Shown here piece by piece: positions 1 through 6,010 of a stretch of 9,054 nt of DNA (within the stretch, counting starts at the first letter, position 1; every line of letters starts with the position of its first letter). The notes under the pieces are model-generated. The model was not told where the DNA came from and made no database searches. It saw only the letters and a program-made list of their open reading frames with translations. This stretch comes from CAJPST01 sp041795785 (lineage in GTDB: Bacteria > Pseudomonadota > Gammaproteobacteria > Enterobacterales > Pasteurellaceae): assembly GCA_041795785.1 (NCBI GenBank), contig JBHBXR010000099.1, positions 1 through 9,054 on the forward strand, read 5' to 3'. The position numbers were made by a program, and so were the translations under genes.

Positions 1-1
1 A

Positions 2-1066
2 GTGCATCCGAGAGTGTTGGAAATCACCGGTCCGCACAGCTATGAAGCGGTGATGAAACACGTGCATAAATATGTGCCGAAACCCGAATATAACCCTTAC
101 GTCAATCTTGTACCGAGCCAAGGAGTGAAACTGACGCCGAAGCATTATGCGTACCTGAAAATTTCCGAAGGCTGCGATCACCGTTGCACCTTCTGCATTA
201 TTCCGTCTATGCGCGGTGACTTGGACAGTCGTCCGATCACGCAGGTATTGGACGAAGCCAAGCGCCTTGCCGATGCGGGCGTGAAAGAAATTTTAGTGGT
301 GTCACAGGATACCTCCGCTTATGCCTTGGATCAAAGCAAAGAAAACCAAAGCAAAACCGTTTTTTGGAACGGTACGCCGATTAAAAACAATTTAATTACG
401 CTCTGCCGGCAATTAGGCACGTTAGGCATTTGGGTGCGGTTGCATTACGTTTATCCGTATCCGCACGTAGATGATCTGATTCCGTTGATGGCGGCGGGTA
501 AAATTCTGCCGTATTTGGATATTCCGTTACAGCACGCCAGTCCGAAAATCCTCAAAGCGATGAAACGCCCGGGATCCATTGAGCGTACTTTGGAACGCAT
601 TAAAAAATGGCGTGAAATCTGTCCCGAACTGACATTGCGTTCTACGTTTATCGTCGGTTTCCCGGGGGAAACGGAAGAGGATTTCCAAATGTTGTTGGAT
701 TTCTTACAACAGGCGCAACTGGATCGCGTCGGTTGTTTCAAATTCAGTCCAGTGGAAGGCGCAGTGGCAACGGATTTGCCAAACCAAATCGCAGAAGAAG
801 TCAAAGAAGAACGTTTCCATCGTTTTATGCAGGTACAACAAGCGATTTCAGCCCAACGTTTACAACAAAAAATCGGTAAAACCCTAGCGGTGATTGTGGA
901 TGAAATTGATGAGGAAGGCATTATCGGACGTTCCATGGCCGACGCGCCGGAAATTGACGGTGTGGTTTATGTGGATAACCTCAGTCAAAGTGCGGTCAAA
1001 ATCGGCGATATTATTTATGTCACCATTACCGATGCGGATGAATACGATCTGTGGGGAACCTGTTAA
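2..1066 (+). CDS. rimO: RimO, ribosomal protein S12 methylthiotransferase (5' end missing)
   Basis: Radical SAM enzyme that adds a beta-methylthio group to the conserved aspartate of ribosomal protein S12, acting in the cytoplasm on the ribosome. The reading frame is open to the left edge. The GTG at base 2 reads as an internal valine of the family sequence (…EVHPRVLEITGPHSYE…), so about 90 N-terminal residues, including the UPF0004/MTTase domain with its three auxiliary-cluster cysteines, lie outside the window. Visible here: the radical SAM CxxxCxxC motif (Cys58, Cys62, Cys65 of the visible part, in EGCDHRCTFC), a TIM-barrel core with STFIVGFPGETEEDF near 215-229, and a C-terminal TRAM domain from about 285 ending in the typical DEYDLWGTC. 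An uptake signal is embedded in the TRAM codons (987-996). The stop codon overlaps the ribosome binding site of the next gene, so the two are probably co-transcribed. Identification is by recognition of close similarity to Haemophilus and E. coli RimO. Confidence 0.96.
   Translation: MHPRVLEITGPHSYEAVMKHVHKYVPKPEYNPYVNLVPSQGVKLTPKHYAYLKISEGCDHRCTFCIIPSMRGDLDSRPITQVLDEAKRLADAGVKEILVVSQDTSAYALDQSKENQSKTVFWNGTPIKNNLITLCRQLGTLGIWVRLHYVYPYPHVDDLIPLMAAGKILPYLDIPLQHASPKILKAMKRPGSIERTLERIKKWREICPELTLRSTFIVGFPGETEEDFQMLLDFLQQAQLDRVGCFKFSPVEGAVATDLPNQIAEEVKEERFHRFMQVQQAISAQRLQQKIGKTLAVIVDEIDEEGIIGRSMADAPEIDGVVYVDNLSQSAVKIGDIIYVTITDADEYDLWGTC
987..996 (+). repeat. DNA uptake signal sequence (Hin-type USS) inside rimO
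   Basis: Exact AAAGTGCGGT core on the plus strand, encoding Ser-Ala-Val in the RimO TRAM domain. In Pasteurellaceae this core marks DNA for competence-driven uptake. Confidence 0.85.
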
Positions 1067-1069
1067 GGA
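1064..1069 (+). promoter_or_regulatory. Ribosome binding site of ngt overlapping the rimO stop
   Basis: TAAGGA contains the TAA stop of rimO and ends 6 bases before the ATG at 1076. This fixes the ngt start and suggests translational coupling between the two genes. Confidence 0.75.
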
Positions 1070-1075
1070 TACATT

Positions 1076-2944
1076 ATGTTGCCAACGTTAAGCCCGAATG
1101 TTGCTCGTTTTGAGAAAGCGGTTAGCGATAAACAATATGAAACCGCCTGTGTCGAACTGTTGCGTATTTTAGAAAAGATCGACGACAATTTCGGCGGCAT
1201 TCAGGATATCGAATTTGCCATGCCGGTGCAGATTGCGCGGTTGGAAAAAGATCAGATGATCTATTTCTGTACCCGTATGGCGGCGGCAATTACTGTTCTT
1301 TTCTCCGATCCCGCGCTGGAAATCAGCAAAAGCGGTGCGCAGCAATTTTTCGCCTTGCAACGTTGGTTGGCGGTTATCTTTGCCAGTTCGCCTTATGTCA
1401 ATGCCGATCATATTTTACAGAAATACAATCAAAATCCCGATAAGACCTCGCTGGAAGTATTGTTGCGGGCGGAACAGAGCGAATTAATTAAATTCTGTAT
1501 TCTTTATTTTCCCGAATCTAATTTGGTGTTGGATTTGAATGCCTTATGGGAAATTGATCCGCAGCTTTGTTCTTCCCTGTGTTTCGCGTTGCAATCGCCC
1601 CGTTTTATCGGTACGGATGCTGCGTTTGCCAAACGACATACCATTTTGCAATGGTTTCCGGAAAAATTGTCCCACCTCCAAAATCTCAACGAGGTGCCGG
1701 GCAATATCGCACATGATGTGTATGTGCATTGCAGCTATGATTCGGCGGCGAGCAAACATGCGGTGAAAAAACCGTTAAATCAAGTAATCCGCCGTCATTT
1801 GTTGGAATGCGGTTGCACCGATCGTGATATTAGCAAGATCGGCTATCGCAATAATAAACCGGTCATGGTGGTGTTATTGGAATATTTCCATTCCGCCCAC
1901 GCGGTTTTTCGTTCGCACGCCCTTTCCCTGCAAGCGGCGCGTGAACGGTTTTATGTGATCGGTGTGGGTAATGAAAATACCGATCAAGCCGGACGTGGCA
2001 TATTCGACGAATTTCATGTCATTTTGGGCGACAGCGTAGTGGATAAATTGCATTTTTTACGGGAAATTTGTGAATATAACGGTGCGGCCGTTCTGTATAT
2101 GCCGAGCGTCGGTATGAATTTACTGACTATTGCCGCCGCCAATTTACGCTATGCTGCCATTCAAGCCGCCGCTTTAGGGCATCCCGCCACTACTTATTCG
2201 GAATTTATTGATTTTATTGTTGCCGAAGAAGATTACATCGGGTCGGAAGGTTGTTTCAGCGAAACCGTTCTACGCTTGCCGAAAGGCGCCATGCCTTATG
2301 CGCCGATTACGCAAATACCGCAGAATATGACTTATCGATTACGCGAGAATCCGGAAACCGTACATATCGGTATTGCGTTAACGGCAATGCAGTTTAATCC
2401 TAAGTTTATCGAAGCTTTAAAAATTATTCAGGAAGATGCGAAGGTTAAGATTCACTATCATTTTGCCTTAACCCAATTCAGCGGCATTATGTTGCCGTAC
2501 ATTGAACGTTTTTTGCGTACCTATTTGGGTGATGCCGCCACATTGCATCCTTATGTTTCGCAACAACAATATTTCAATACGTTGCACCGCTGCGATATGA
2601 TGTTGAACCCGTTTCCGTTCGGCAATCATAGCGGTATCATTGATATGATGATGTTGGGTTTGATCGGCATTTGCGAAACAGGCTATGAACCCCATCAATA
2701 TATGGATGCGGCGTTATTCAAACAGCTTGGCATACCCGAATGGTTGATTGCCCGTACCGTTGATCAATATATCGAACATGCCATTTTACTGGCCGAAAAT
2801 CACGCCGATCGTTTGGCTTGGCGTCGTCATTTAATCCGCCATAACAAATTGGAAAGTCTGTTCGACGGCAATCCTTCACCATTGGGAAATGCCTTATACG
2901 GCAAGCTGAAGGAATGGGAAGACGTCAATCATTTTAGCTTGTAA
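1076..2944 (+). CDS. ngt: HMW1C-like N-glycosyltransferase (GT41 family), diverged active site
   Basis: Cytoplasmic, soluble glycosyltransferase family that transfers glucose from UDP-glucose to asparagine in N-X-S/T sequons of adhesins and other surface proteins. The 622 residues align end to end with the 620-residue A. pleuropneumoniae NGT as I remember it: N-terminal all-alpha domain (IEFAMPVQIA, FCTRMAAAITVLFSDP, QRWLAVIFASSPYVNADHIL), then two Rossmann-like GT-B lobes. Conserved points: HDVYVHCSYD (213-222), YRNNKPVMVVLLEYFHSAH with the presumed base His275 (Ap His277), GHPATT (368-373), Gln467 (Ap Gln469), NPFPFGN (511-517) and Asp523 (Ap Asp525). Notably Ap Lys441 is Gln439 here, Asn521 is Ser519 and His272 is Tyr270, so donor choice or activity may differ. 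There is no signal peptide or membrane segment. It follows rimO by 9 bases, as in A. pleuropneumoniae, but the usual downstream agt is missing. Family assignment is firm; activity and substrate are not. Confidence 0.93.
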   Translation: MLPTLSPNVARFEKAVSDKQYETACVELLRILEKIDDNFGGIQDIEFAMPVQIARLEKDQMIYFCTRMAAAITVLFSDPALEISKSGAQQFFALQRWLAVIFASSPYVNADHILQKYNQNPDKTSLEVLLRAEQSELIKFCILYFPESNLVLDLNALWEIDPQLCSSLCFALQSPRFIGTDAAFAKRHTILQWFPEKLSHLQNLNEVPGNIAHDVYVHCSYDSAASKHAVKKPLNQVIRRHLLECGCTDRDISKIGYRNNKPVMVVLLEYFHSAHAVFRSHALSLQAARERFYVIGVGNENTDQAGRGIFDEFHVILGDSVVDKLHFLREICEYNGAAVLYMPSVGMNLLTIAAANLRYAAIQAAALGHPATTYSEFIDFIVAEEDYIGSEGCFSETVLRLPKGAMPYAPITQIPQNMTYRLRENPETVHIGIALTAMQFNPKFIEALKIIQEDAKVKIHYHFALTQFSGIMLPYIERFLRTYLGDAATLHPYVSQQQYFNTLHRCDMMLNPFPFGNHSGIIDMMMLGLIGICETGYEPHQYMDAALFKQLGIPEWLIARTVDQYIEHAILLAENHADRLAWRRHLIRHNKLESLFDGNPSPLGNALYGKLKEWEDVNHFSL

Positions 2945-2954
2945 GCGCCTCCTA

Positions 2955-2964
2955 AAAGTGCGGT
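2955..2964 (+). repeat. DNA uptake signal sequence downstream of ngt
   Basis: Exact AAAGTGCGGT core, followed by an A-rich stretch as in the extended uptake consensus. It lies 11 bases after the ngt stop codon and is single (unpaired), so it is not itself a hairpin terminator. Confidence 0.85.
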
Positions 2965-2970
2965 CGAAAA

Positions 2971-2998
2971 AAACGATGTTTTACAGGCGGTATCGTTT
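2971..2998 (+). terminator. Weak hairpin after ngt, possible terminator
   Basis: Arms AAACGAT (2971-2977) and ATCGTTT (2992-2998) are perfect inverted repeats. Three G-U pairs can extend the stem inward, leaving an 8-base loop. Only a short T-run follows (TTTAA), so termination would be weak. No better terminator is visible between ngt and pckA. Confidence 0.3.
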
Positions 2999-3007
2999 AA
3001 CATTTCA

Positions 3008-3029
3008 AAATTTGATTTAAATCACTAAA
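3008..3029 (+). promoter_or_regulatory. CRP-like binding site upstream of pckA
   Basis: TTTGA (3011-3015), six bases, TCACT (3022-3026) matches the TGTGA-N6-TCACA consensus at 8 of 10 positions and has A/T-rich flanks. It is centred about 100 bases before the likely transcription start. Control of a gluconeogenic gene by cAMP-CRP is biologically expected. This is inferred from sequence only. Confidence 0.45.
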
Positions 3030-3106
3030 TCTTCTTTTTTCGTTAAATTTTCTAACATTTTTTCAAAAACTTGATCTACCTAACAGTTTTTGGGTAGAAA
3101 ATCACA

Positions 3107-3112
3107 TATAAT
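3107..3112 (+). promoter_or_regulatory. -10 box of the probable pckA promoter
   Basis: Perfect TATAAT with no convincing -35 hexamer 16-18 bases upstream (CAGTTT at the best spacing). The missing -35 fits an activator-dependent promoter. The leader would be about 45 bases. Confidence 0.5.
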
Positions 3113-3155
3113 GTGGAACAGTTTTCGACTAACTTTTAAATATTAACTTTACTAT

Positions 3156-3162
3156 GAGGTGA
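3156..3162 (+). promoter_or_regulatory. Strong ribosome binding site of pckA
   Basis: GAGGTGA is an uninterrupted match to the 16S rRNA anti-Shine-Dalgarno, well spaced before the ATG at 3166. It is the strongest such site in the window and fits a highly expressed enzyme. Confidence 0.75.
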
Positions 3163-3165
3163 TTT

Positions 3166-4779
3166 ATGACAGACGTGAACAAAGTGATTCAACAACTTGG
3201 CGAAATCGGCATCTATGATGTGAAAGAAGTGGTGTATAACCCGAGTTATGAGCTGCTGTTTGAGGAAGAAACCAAACCGGGCTTAGAAGGATTTGAGAAA
3301 GGTCGCGTAACCAATCAAGGCGCGGTAGCGGTAGATACCGGTATCTTTACGGGTCGTTCACCGAAAGATAAATATATCGTGTTAGACAAAACAACGGAAA
3401 ACACAGTATGGTGGACAAGCGACAAAGTTAAAAACGACAACAAACCGATGAACCAAGAAACTTGGCAAAGCTTGAAAGGTTTAGTAACCAAACAGCTTTC
3501 CGGTAAACGTTTGTTTGTGGTTGACGCATTCTGCGGTGCGAACGAAGACACCCGTTTAGCCGTGCGTATCGTAACGGAAGTGGCATGGCAGGCACACTTC
3601 GTAACCAATATGTTTATCCGTCCGACGGCAGAAGAATTAGTGAATTTCAAACCGGATTTCGTAGTGATGAACGGTTCTAAAGTCACCAACCCGAACTGGA
3701 AGGAACAAGGCTTGAACTCCGAGAACTTCGTGGCGTTCAATATCACTGAAGGTATTCAATTAATTGGCGGTACTTGGTACGGCGGCGAAATGAAAAAAGG
3801 TATGTTCTCCATGATGAACTACTTCCTGCCGTTGAAAGGCGTGGCATCCATGCACTGCTCCGCAAACGTAGGCGATGACGGCGACGTAGCGGTATTCTTC
3901 GGTTTGTCCGGTACGGGTAAAACCACGCTTTCCACCGATCCGAAACGTAAACTTATCGGTGACGACGAACACGGTTGGGACGACGAAGGCGTATTCAACT
4001 ACGAAGGCGGTTGCTATGCGAAAACCATCAAACTGTCTGCGGAAAACGAGCCGGATATTTACGGCGCCATCAAACGTGACGCATTGTTAGAGAACGTAGT
4101 GGTGTTGGATAACGGTGATGTGGATTACGACGACGGTTCGAAAACGGAAAACACCCGTGTTTCTTATCCAATCAACCACATTAAAAACATCGTATTGCCT
4201 TCTAAAGCGGGTCACGCAACCAAGGTTATCTTCTTATCTGCGGACGCGTTCGGTGTGTTACCGCCGGTGTCCAAATTAACTCCGGAACAAACCAAATACT
4301 ACTTCTTATCCGGTTTCACCGCCAAATTAGCGGGTACGGAACGTGGCATTACCGAACCGACCCCGACTTTCTCAGCCTGTTTCGGTGCGGCGTTCTTATC
4401 ATTACACCCGACGCAATACGCGGAAGTGTTAGTGAAACGTATGCAAGCGGCAGGTGCGGAAGCTTACTTGGTGAACACCGGCTGGAACGGTACCGGCAAA
4501 CGCATCTCCATTAAAGATACCCGTGGTATTATCGATGCGATTTTAGACGGTTCTATTGATAAAGCGGAAATGAGCACATTGCCAATCTTTAGCTTCTCTA
4601 TTCCGAAAGCATTACCGGGTGTCGATCCTGCGATTTTAGATCCGCGCGATACTTATGCGGATAAAGCACAATGGGAAGAAAAAGCCAAAGATTTGGCCGG
4701 TCGTTTTGCGAAAAACTTTGAGAAATATACCGGTACGGCAGAAGGGCAGGCACTAGTTGCGGCAGGTCCTAAAGCTTAA
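3166..4779 (+). CDS. pckA: Phosphoenolpyruvate carboxykinase (ATP)
   Basis: Interconverts oxaloacetate + ATP and phosphoenolpyruvate + CO2 + ADP in the cytoplasm. It is gluconeogenic in most bacteria, but in succinate-forming Pasteurellaceae it can run as the CO2-fixing, ATP-yielding step towards succinate. The 537 residues match the family length (E. coli 540). Visible: substrate Arg64 in FTGRSPKD, Tyr205 and Lys211 in GGTWYGGEMKKGMF, metal ligand His230 in SMHCSANVG, the P-loop GLSGTGKT (246-253), the kinase-2 metal site LIGDDEHGW with Asp267, and Arg331 in ENTRVSYP. All catalytic residues are present. The gene stands alone, with its own promoter region, a possible CRP site, a strong ribosome binding site and a dedicated terminator. 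Codon choice looks biased as in abundant proteins. The sequence is very close to what I recall of Mannheimia/Basfia succiniciproducens and A. succinogenes PckA. Confidence 0.98.
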   Translation: MTDVNKVIQQLGEIGIYDVKEVVYNPSYELLFEEETKPGLEGFEKGRVTNQGAVAVDTGIFTGRSPKDKYIVLDKTTENTVWWTSDKVKNDNKPMNQETWQSLKGLVTKQLSGKRLFVVDAFCGANEDTRLAVRIVTEVAWQAHFVTNMFIRPTAEELVNFKPDFVVMNGSKVTNPNWKEQGLNSENFVAFNITEGIQLIGGTWYGGEMKKGMFSMMNYFLPLKGVASMHCSANVGDDGDVAVFFGLSGTGKTTLSTDPKRKLIGDDEHGWDDEGVFNYEGGCYAKTIKLSAENEPDIYGAIKRDALLENVVVLDNGDVDYDDGSKTENTRVSYPINHIKNIVLPSKAGHATKVIFLSADAFGVLPPVSKLTPEQTKYYFLSGFTAKLAGTERGITEPTPTFSACFGAAFLSLHPTQYAEVLVKRMQAAGAEAYLVNTGWNGTGKRISIKDTRGIIDAILDGSIDKAEMSTLPIFSFSIPKALPGVDPAILDPRDTYADKAQWEEKAKDLAGRFAKNFEKYTGTAEGQALVAAGPKA

Positions 4780-4801
4780 TCTGAAAACACCTTAAAATTT
4801 G

Positions 4802-4811
4802 ACCGCACTTT
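4802..4811 (-). repeat. DNA uptake signal sequence, left arm of terminator
   Basis: Exact uptake core on the minus strand (ACCGCACTTT on plus), forming the 5' arm of the pckA terminator. Confidence 0.85.
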
Positions 4812-4819
4812 TAGCGCTA

Positions 4820-4829
4820 AAAGTGCGGT
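4820..4829 (+). repeat. DNA uptake signal sequence, right arm of terminator
   Basis: Exact AAAGTGCGGT on the plus strand, forming the 3' arm of the pckA terminator. Confidence 0.85.
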
Positions 4830-4906
4830 TTGTTTTTTTAGTGATTTGACAGAGCGGGATTTTGAATAAGAACGGGCTTAAATTTATTTTCGGTTGATAC
4901 GAAAAA

Positions 4907-5197
4907 TTAAGCCAATCCCAAGCGCCCTATTTTCACGCCGAGTGTGCCGAGCGCCACCGCGTCCAAATAATCGCCTAAAAACTTGAACAGCTCGTTTAAA
5001 TCGGTAAAAGTGCGGTTGATTTTTACCTCGTTTTCGACTTTACGGATAAATTCATAACTGACACTGTCGTCGCTGATGTGAGCTTCCAAAGTGATATAAA
5101 TCGTCTCGAAAAAATGGCTGTGCGCCCCTTCTTCACCGGGATCGCTGATTCTGACATTCCAGTTATTGCTGAATAAAAGTTCCGTTTTAACCGACAT
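4907..5197 (-). CDS. Conserved-looking small protein of unknown function (96 residues)
   Basis: I do not recognise this protein. It is small, soluble and mildly acidic in its first half, with no signal peptide, membrane segment, cysteine or obvious catalytic motif. The middle (about 45-80, VSYEFIRKVENEVK and LNELFKFLGDYLDAVALG) looks helical, and the tail is glycine/leucine rich. It starts at the ATG at 5197 behind AGAGG (complement of 5202-5206), 9 bases after the arfA stop, so it appears to be the last gene of an arsC-arfA unit. An uptake signal lies in its codons for INRTF. Codons for residues about 57-78 recur almost unchanged, in opposite orientation, at 7921-7986, showing that a second copy once existed or was partly copied. 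That the frame is real is supported by the ribosome binding site, the spacing and the amino-acid-preserving differences in the copy. Confidence 0.75.
   Translation of the reverse strand: MSVKTELLFSNNWNVRISDPGEEGAHSHFFETIYITLEAHISDDSVSYEFIRKVENEVKINRTFTDLNELFKFLGDYLDAVALGTLGVKIGRLGLA
4962..5027 (-). repeat. Inverted repeat copy A (inside the 96-residue gene)
   Basis: 66 bases whose reverse complement matches 7921-7986 at 64 positions. Weaker, codon-preserving similarity continues for about 14 more bases towards the 3' end of the gene. Confidence 0.92.
5007..5016 (+). repeat. DNA uptake signal sequence inside the 96-residue gene
   Basis: Exact AAAGTGCGGT on the plus strand, antisense to the gene. 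It is the uptake signal shared with the remnant copy at 7932-7941. Confidence 0.85.
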
Positions 5198-5206
5198 AAT
5201 GACCTC

Positions 5207-5503
5207 TTACTGTGGTTGTGATAAGTAGATGTTGTGATTGAAGAAAAACCCGATTATAAAATTTCTGTCGCCAAAAATTTGATAATCGGGCTTTTCAACA
5301 TAATATTTTCCCGCATGTTTTGCTTTGCGTTGATAGCTGCCTTTGCCTTTGCGTTTTTTCTCAATACGCTGACGAAATAAACGGTCGTGTAACAATGCCT
5401 GAATCGCATTATCTTTGATCACGCCGCGATTGTGCCGATAAGTCAGCGAACTTTGCCCATCCTTTACGGATGCCGGCTCGTGGTGGATTTTTTTATTTGC
5501 CAT
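5207..5503 (-). CDS. arfA: Alternative ribosome-rescue factor A
   Basis: ArfA enters the empty mRNA channel of ribosomes stalled on non-stop mRNA and recruits release factor 2, as a backup to tmRNA. The diagnostic block runs from RGVIKDNAIQALLHDRLFRQR to KKRKGKGSYQRKAKH (about 26-63), very close to E. coli ArfA, including the basic KGKGSY stretch. The N-terminus is about 18 residues longer than in E. coli. The start at 5503 is preferred over the in-frame ATG at 5509, because AAGGAA (complement of 5509-5514) is correctly spaced only for the former and abuts the latter. Codons 70-87 form a hairpin followed by a T-run, so the functional product is probably truncated near residue 70. The remaining tail (NFIIGFFFNHNIYL) is hydrophobic, like the unstable full-length tail of E. 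coli ArfA. It lies downstream of arsC and 9 bases upstream of the 96-residue gene. Confidence 0.92.
   Translation of the reverse strand: MANKKIHHEPASVKDGQSSLTYRHNRGVIKDNAIQALLHDRLFRQRIEKKRKGKGSYQRKAKHAGKYYVEKPDYQIFGDRNFIIGFFFNHNIYLSQPQ
5239..5295 (-). terminator. Intragenic arfA hairpin (terminator or RNase III target)
   Basis: Plus-strand arms CCCGATTAT (5249-5257) and ATAATCGGG (5282-5290) pair perfectly. A-T and one G-U pair extend the stem to 14 pairs, and an inner AAATTT/AAATTT pairing is possible in the loop. Read on the arfA strand, the stem runs into TTTTTC. This is the element by which arfA mRNAs in proteobacteria are made non-stop, either by intrinsic termination or by RNase III cleavage. 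Which of the two acts here cannot be told by eye. Confidence 0.75.
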
Positions 5504-5520
5504 AATCATTCCTTTTTATT

Positions 5521-5560
5521 AAAAATACGCCGTCCCTTCTACTGAGCGTAGGGAACGGCG
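5521..5560 (-). terminator. GC-rich hairpin plus T-run between arsC and arfA
   Basis: Arms CGCCGT (5528-5533) and ACGGCG (5555-5560) pair perfectly. The stem extends through CCCTT/TAGGG-type pairing with mismatches. On the minus strand it is followed by TATTTTTAA. It reads as a terminator for arsC transcripts, or as a 5' leader hairpin for arfA if the promoter at 5563-5590 is used. Confidence 0.6.
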
Positions 5561-5562
5561 CT

Positions 5563-5590
5563 ATTATACGGATAAATAATCAAATTACAA
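5563..5590 (-). promoter_or_regulatory. Candidate arfA promoter at the end of arsC
   Basis: On the minus strand, TTGTAA (complement of 5585-5590) and a perfect TATAAT (complement of 5563-5568) are 16 bases apart. The -35 box includes the arsC stop codon. The start of transcription would fall at the foot of the hairpin at 5528-5560. Confidence 0.5.
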
Positions 5591-5935
5591 AATGCCCAGC
5601 ACCGCTTCCGGCGGGCGACCGATTTTTGCTTTATCGCCGTTTACGACAATCGGACGTTCCAACAATGCGGAGTTTTGCGCAATCGCCTGTAACAATTGTT
5701 GTTCGCTTAATGTCGGATTGGCTAAATCCAAATCACGATATAAATCGTCTTTGGTGCGCATCATTTCACGTACCGATTGTACGCCCAGCTTATCCGCCAA
5801 CGCCTGCAATTGTGCTACGGAATAAGATTTTTCCAGATACAGCTCAATGTGCGGTTGAATCTGATGTTGTTCCAATAGCTGTAATGTTTCGCGGCTTTTG
5901 GAACAACGCGGATTATGATAAATAATAACGTACAT
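5585..5935 (-). CDS. arsC: ArsC/YfgD-family reductase (glutaredoxin-dependent arsenate reductase-like)
   Basis: Thioredoxin-fold protein of the ArsC family, which reduces arsenate to arsenite using glutathione and glutaredoxin. The 116 residues are shorter than plasmid R773 ArsC (141) and match the chromosomal YfgD type (about 119). Visible: the catalytic cysteine in YHNPRCSKSRETL (Cys11) and the three arginines that bind the oxyanion in the R773 enzyme, here Arg60 (MMRTKDD), Arg94 (LERPIVVNG) and Arg107 (IGRPPEAVL). The catalytic set is therefore complete. No arsR, arsB or other arsenic gene is nearby. Instead it lies divergent to perM, as E. coli yfgD lies close to perM, so a housekeeping redox role is as likely as arsenate resistance. 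The ATG at 5935 follows AGGGAGA at proper distance. Family assignment is firm; substrate is not. Confidence 0.88.
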   Translation of the reverse strand: MYVIIYHNPRCSKSRETLQLLEQHQIQPHIELYLEKSYSVAQLQALADKLGVQSVREMMRTKDDLYRDLDLANPTLSEQQLLQAIAQNSALLERPIVVNGDKAKIGRPPEAVLGIL

Positions 5936-5951
5936 TGTTTTTTCTCCCTGA

Positions 5952-5979
5952 TTGAAAACGCCTTATTTTACCTTATAAT
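5952..5979 (+). promoter_or_regulatory. Promoter of perM
   Basis: TTGAAA (5952-5957), 16 bases, then a perfect TATAAT (5974-5979): 11 of 12 consensus matches. Transcription would begin near 5986, giving a leader of about 25 bases. The divergent arsC must be served from the same 75-base gap, but only a TAAAAT-like -10 (complement of 5965-5970) without a good -35 is seen for it. Confidence 0.65.
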
Positions 5980-6010
5980 CAATAAAAAATTTTAAATCGG
6001 GACATCATTT

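Larger units (their letters stand above)
4802..4839 (+). terminator. Rho-independent terminator of pckA built from two head-to-head uptake signals
   Basis: Bases 4802-4829 form a perfect 28-base palindrome, each arm being ACCGCACTTTTAGC or its complement, followed by TTGTTTTTTT. The arms contain exact uptake-signal cores at 4802-4811 (minus) and 4820-4829 (plus). Paired uptake signals acting as terminators are a known Haemophilus habit. The convergent 96-residue gene ends 80 bases away and may share the hairpin, although the T-run in that direction is poorer. Confidence 0.88.

Noticed and set aside
2..4. GTG as the start of rimO
   Set aside because: The following residues match an internal part of RimO, about 90 residues from the true start. 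The frame is simply cut by the window edge.
451..936. 161-codon open frame on the minus strand inside rimO
   Set aside because: It lies fully antisense to a conserved enzyme, has no ribosome binding site and no recognisable protein features.
3091..3106. Second CRP site (TGGGT-N6-TCACA) as a separate feature
   Set aside because: One half is poor and the position overlaps the promoter core. Kept only as part of a finding.
2945..3165. A small RNA or riboswitch in the ngt-pckA gap
   Set aside because: No conserved aptamer-like structure. The weak hairpin, uptake signal, CRP-like site and promoter account for what can be seen.
3315..3746. 143-codon open frame on the minus strand inside pckA
   Set aside because: A shadow of the codon-biased pckA frame. 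No family resemblance.
5504..5509. Upstream ATG at 5509 as arfA start
   Set aside because: The AAGGAA ribosome binding site would abut or overlap this ATG. The second ATG at 5503 is properly spaced.
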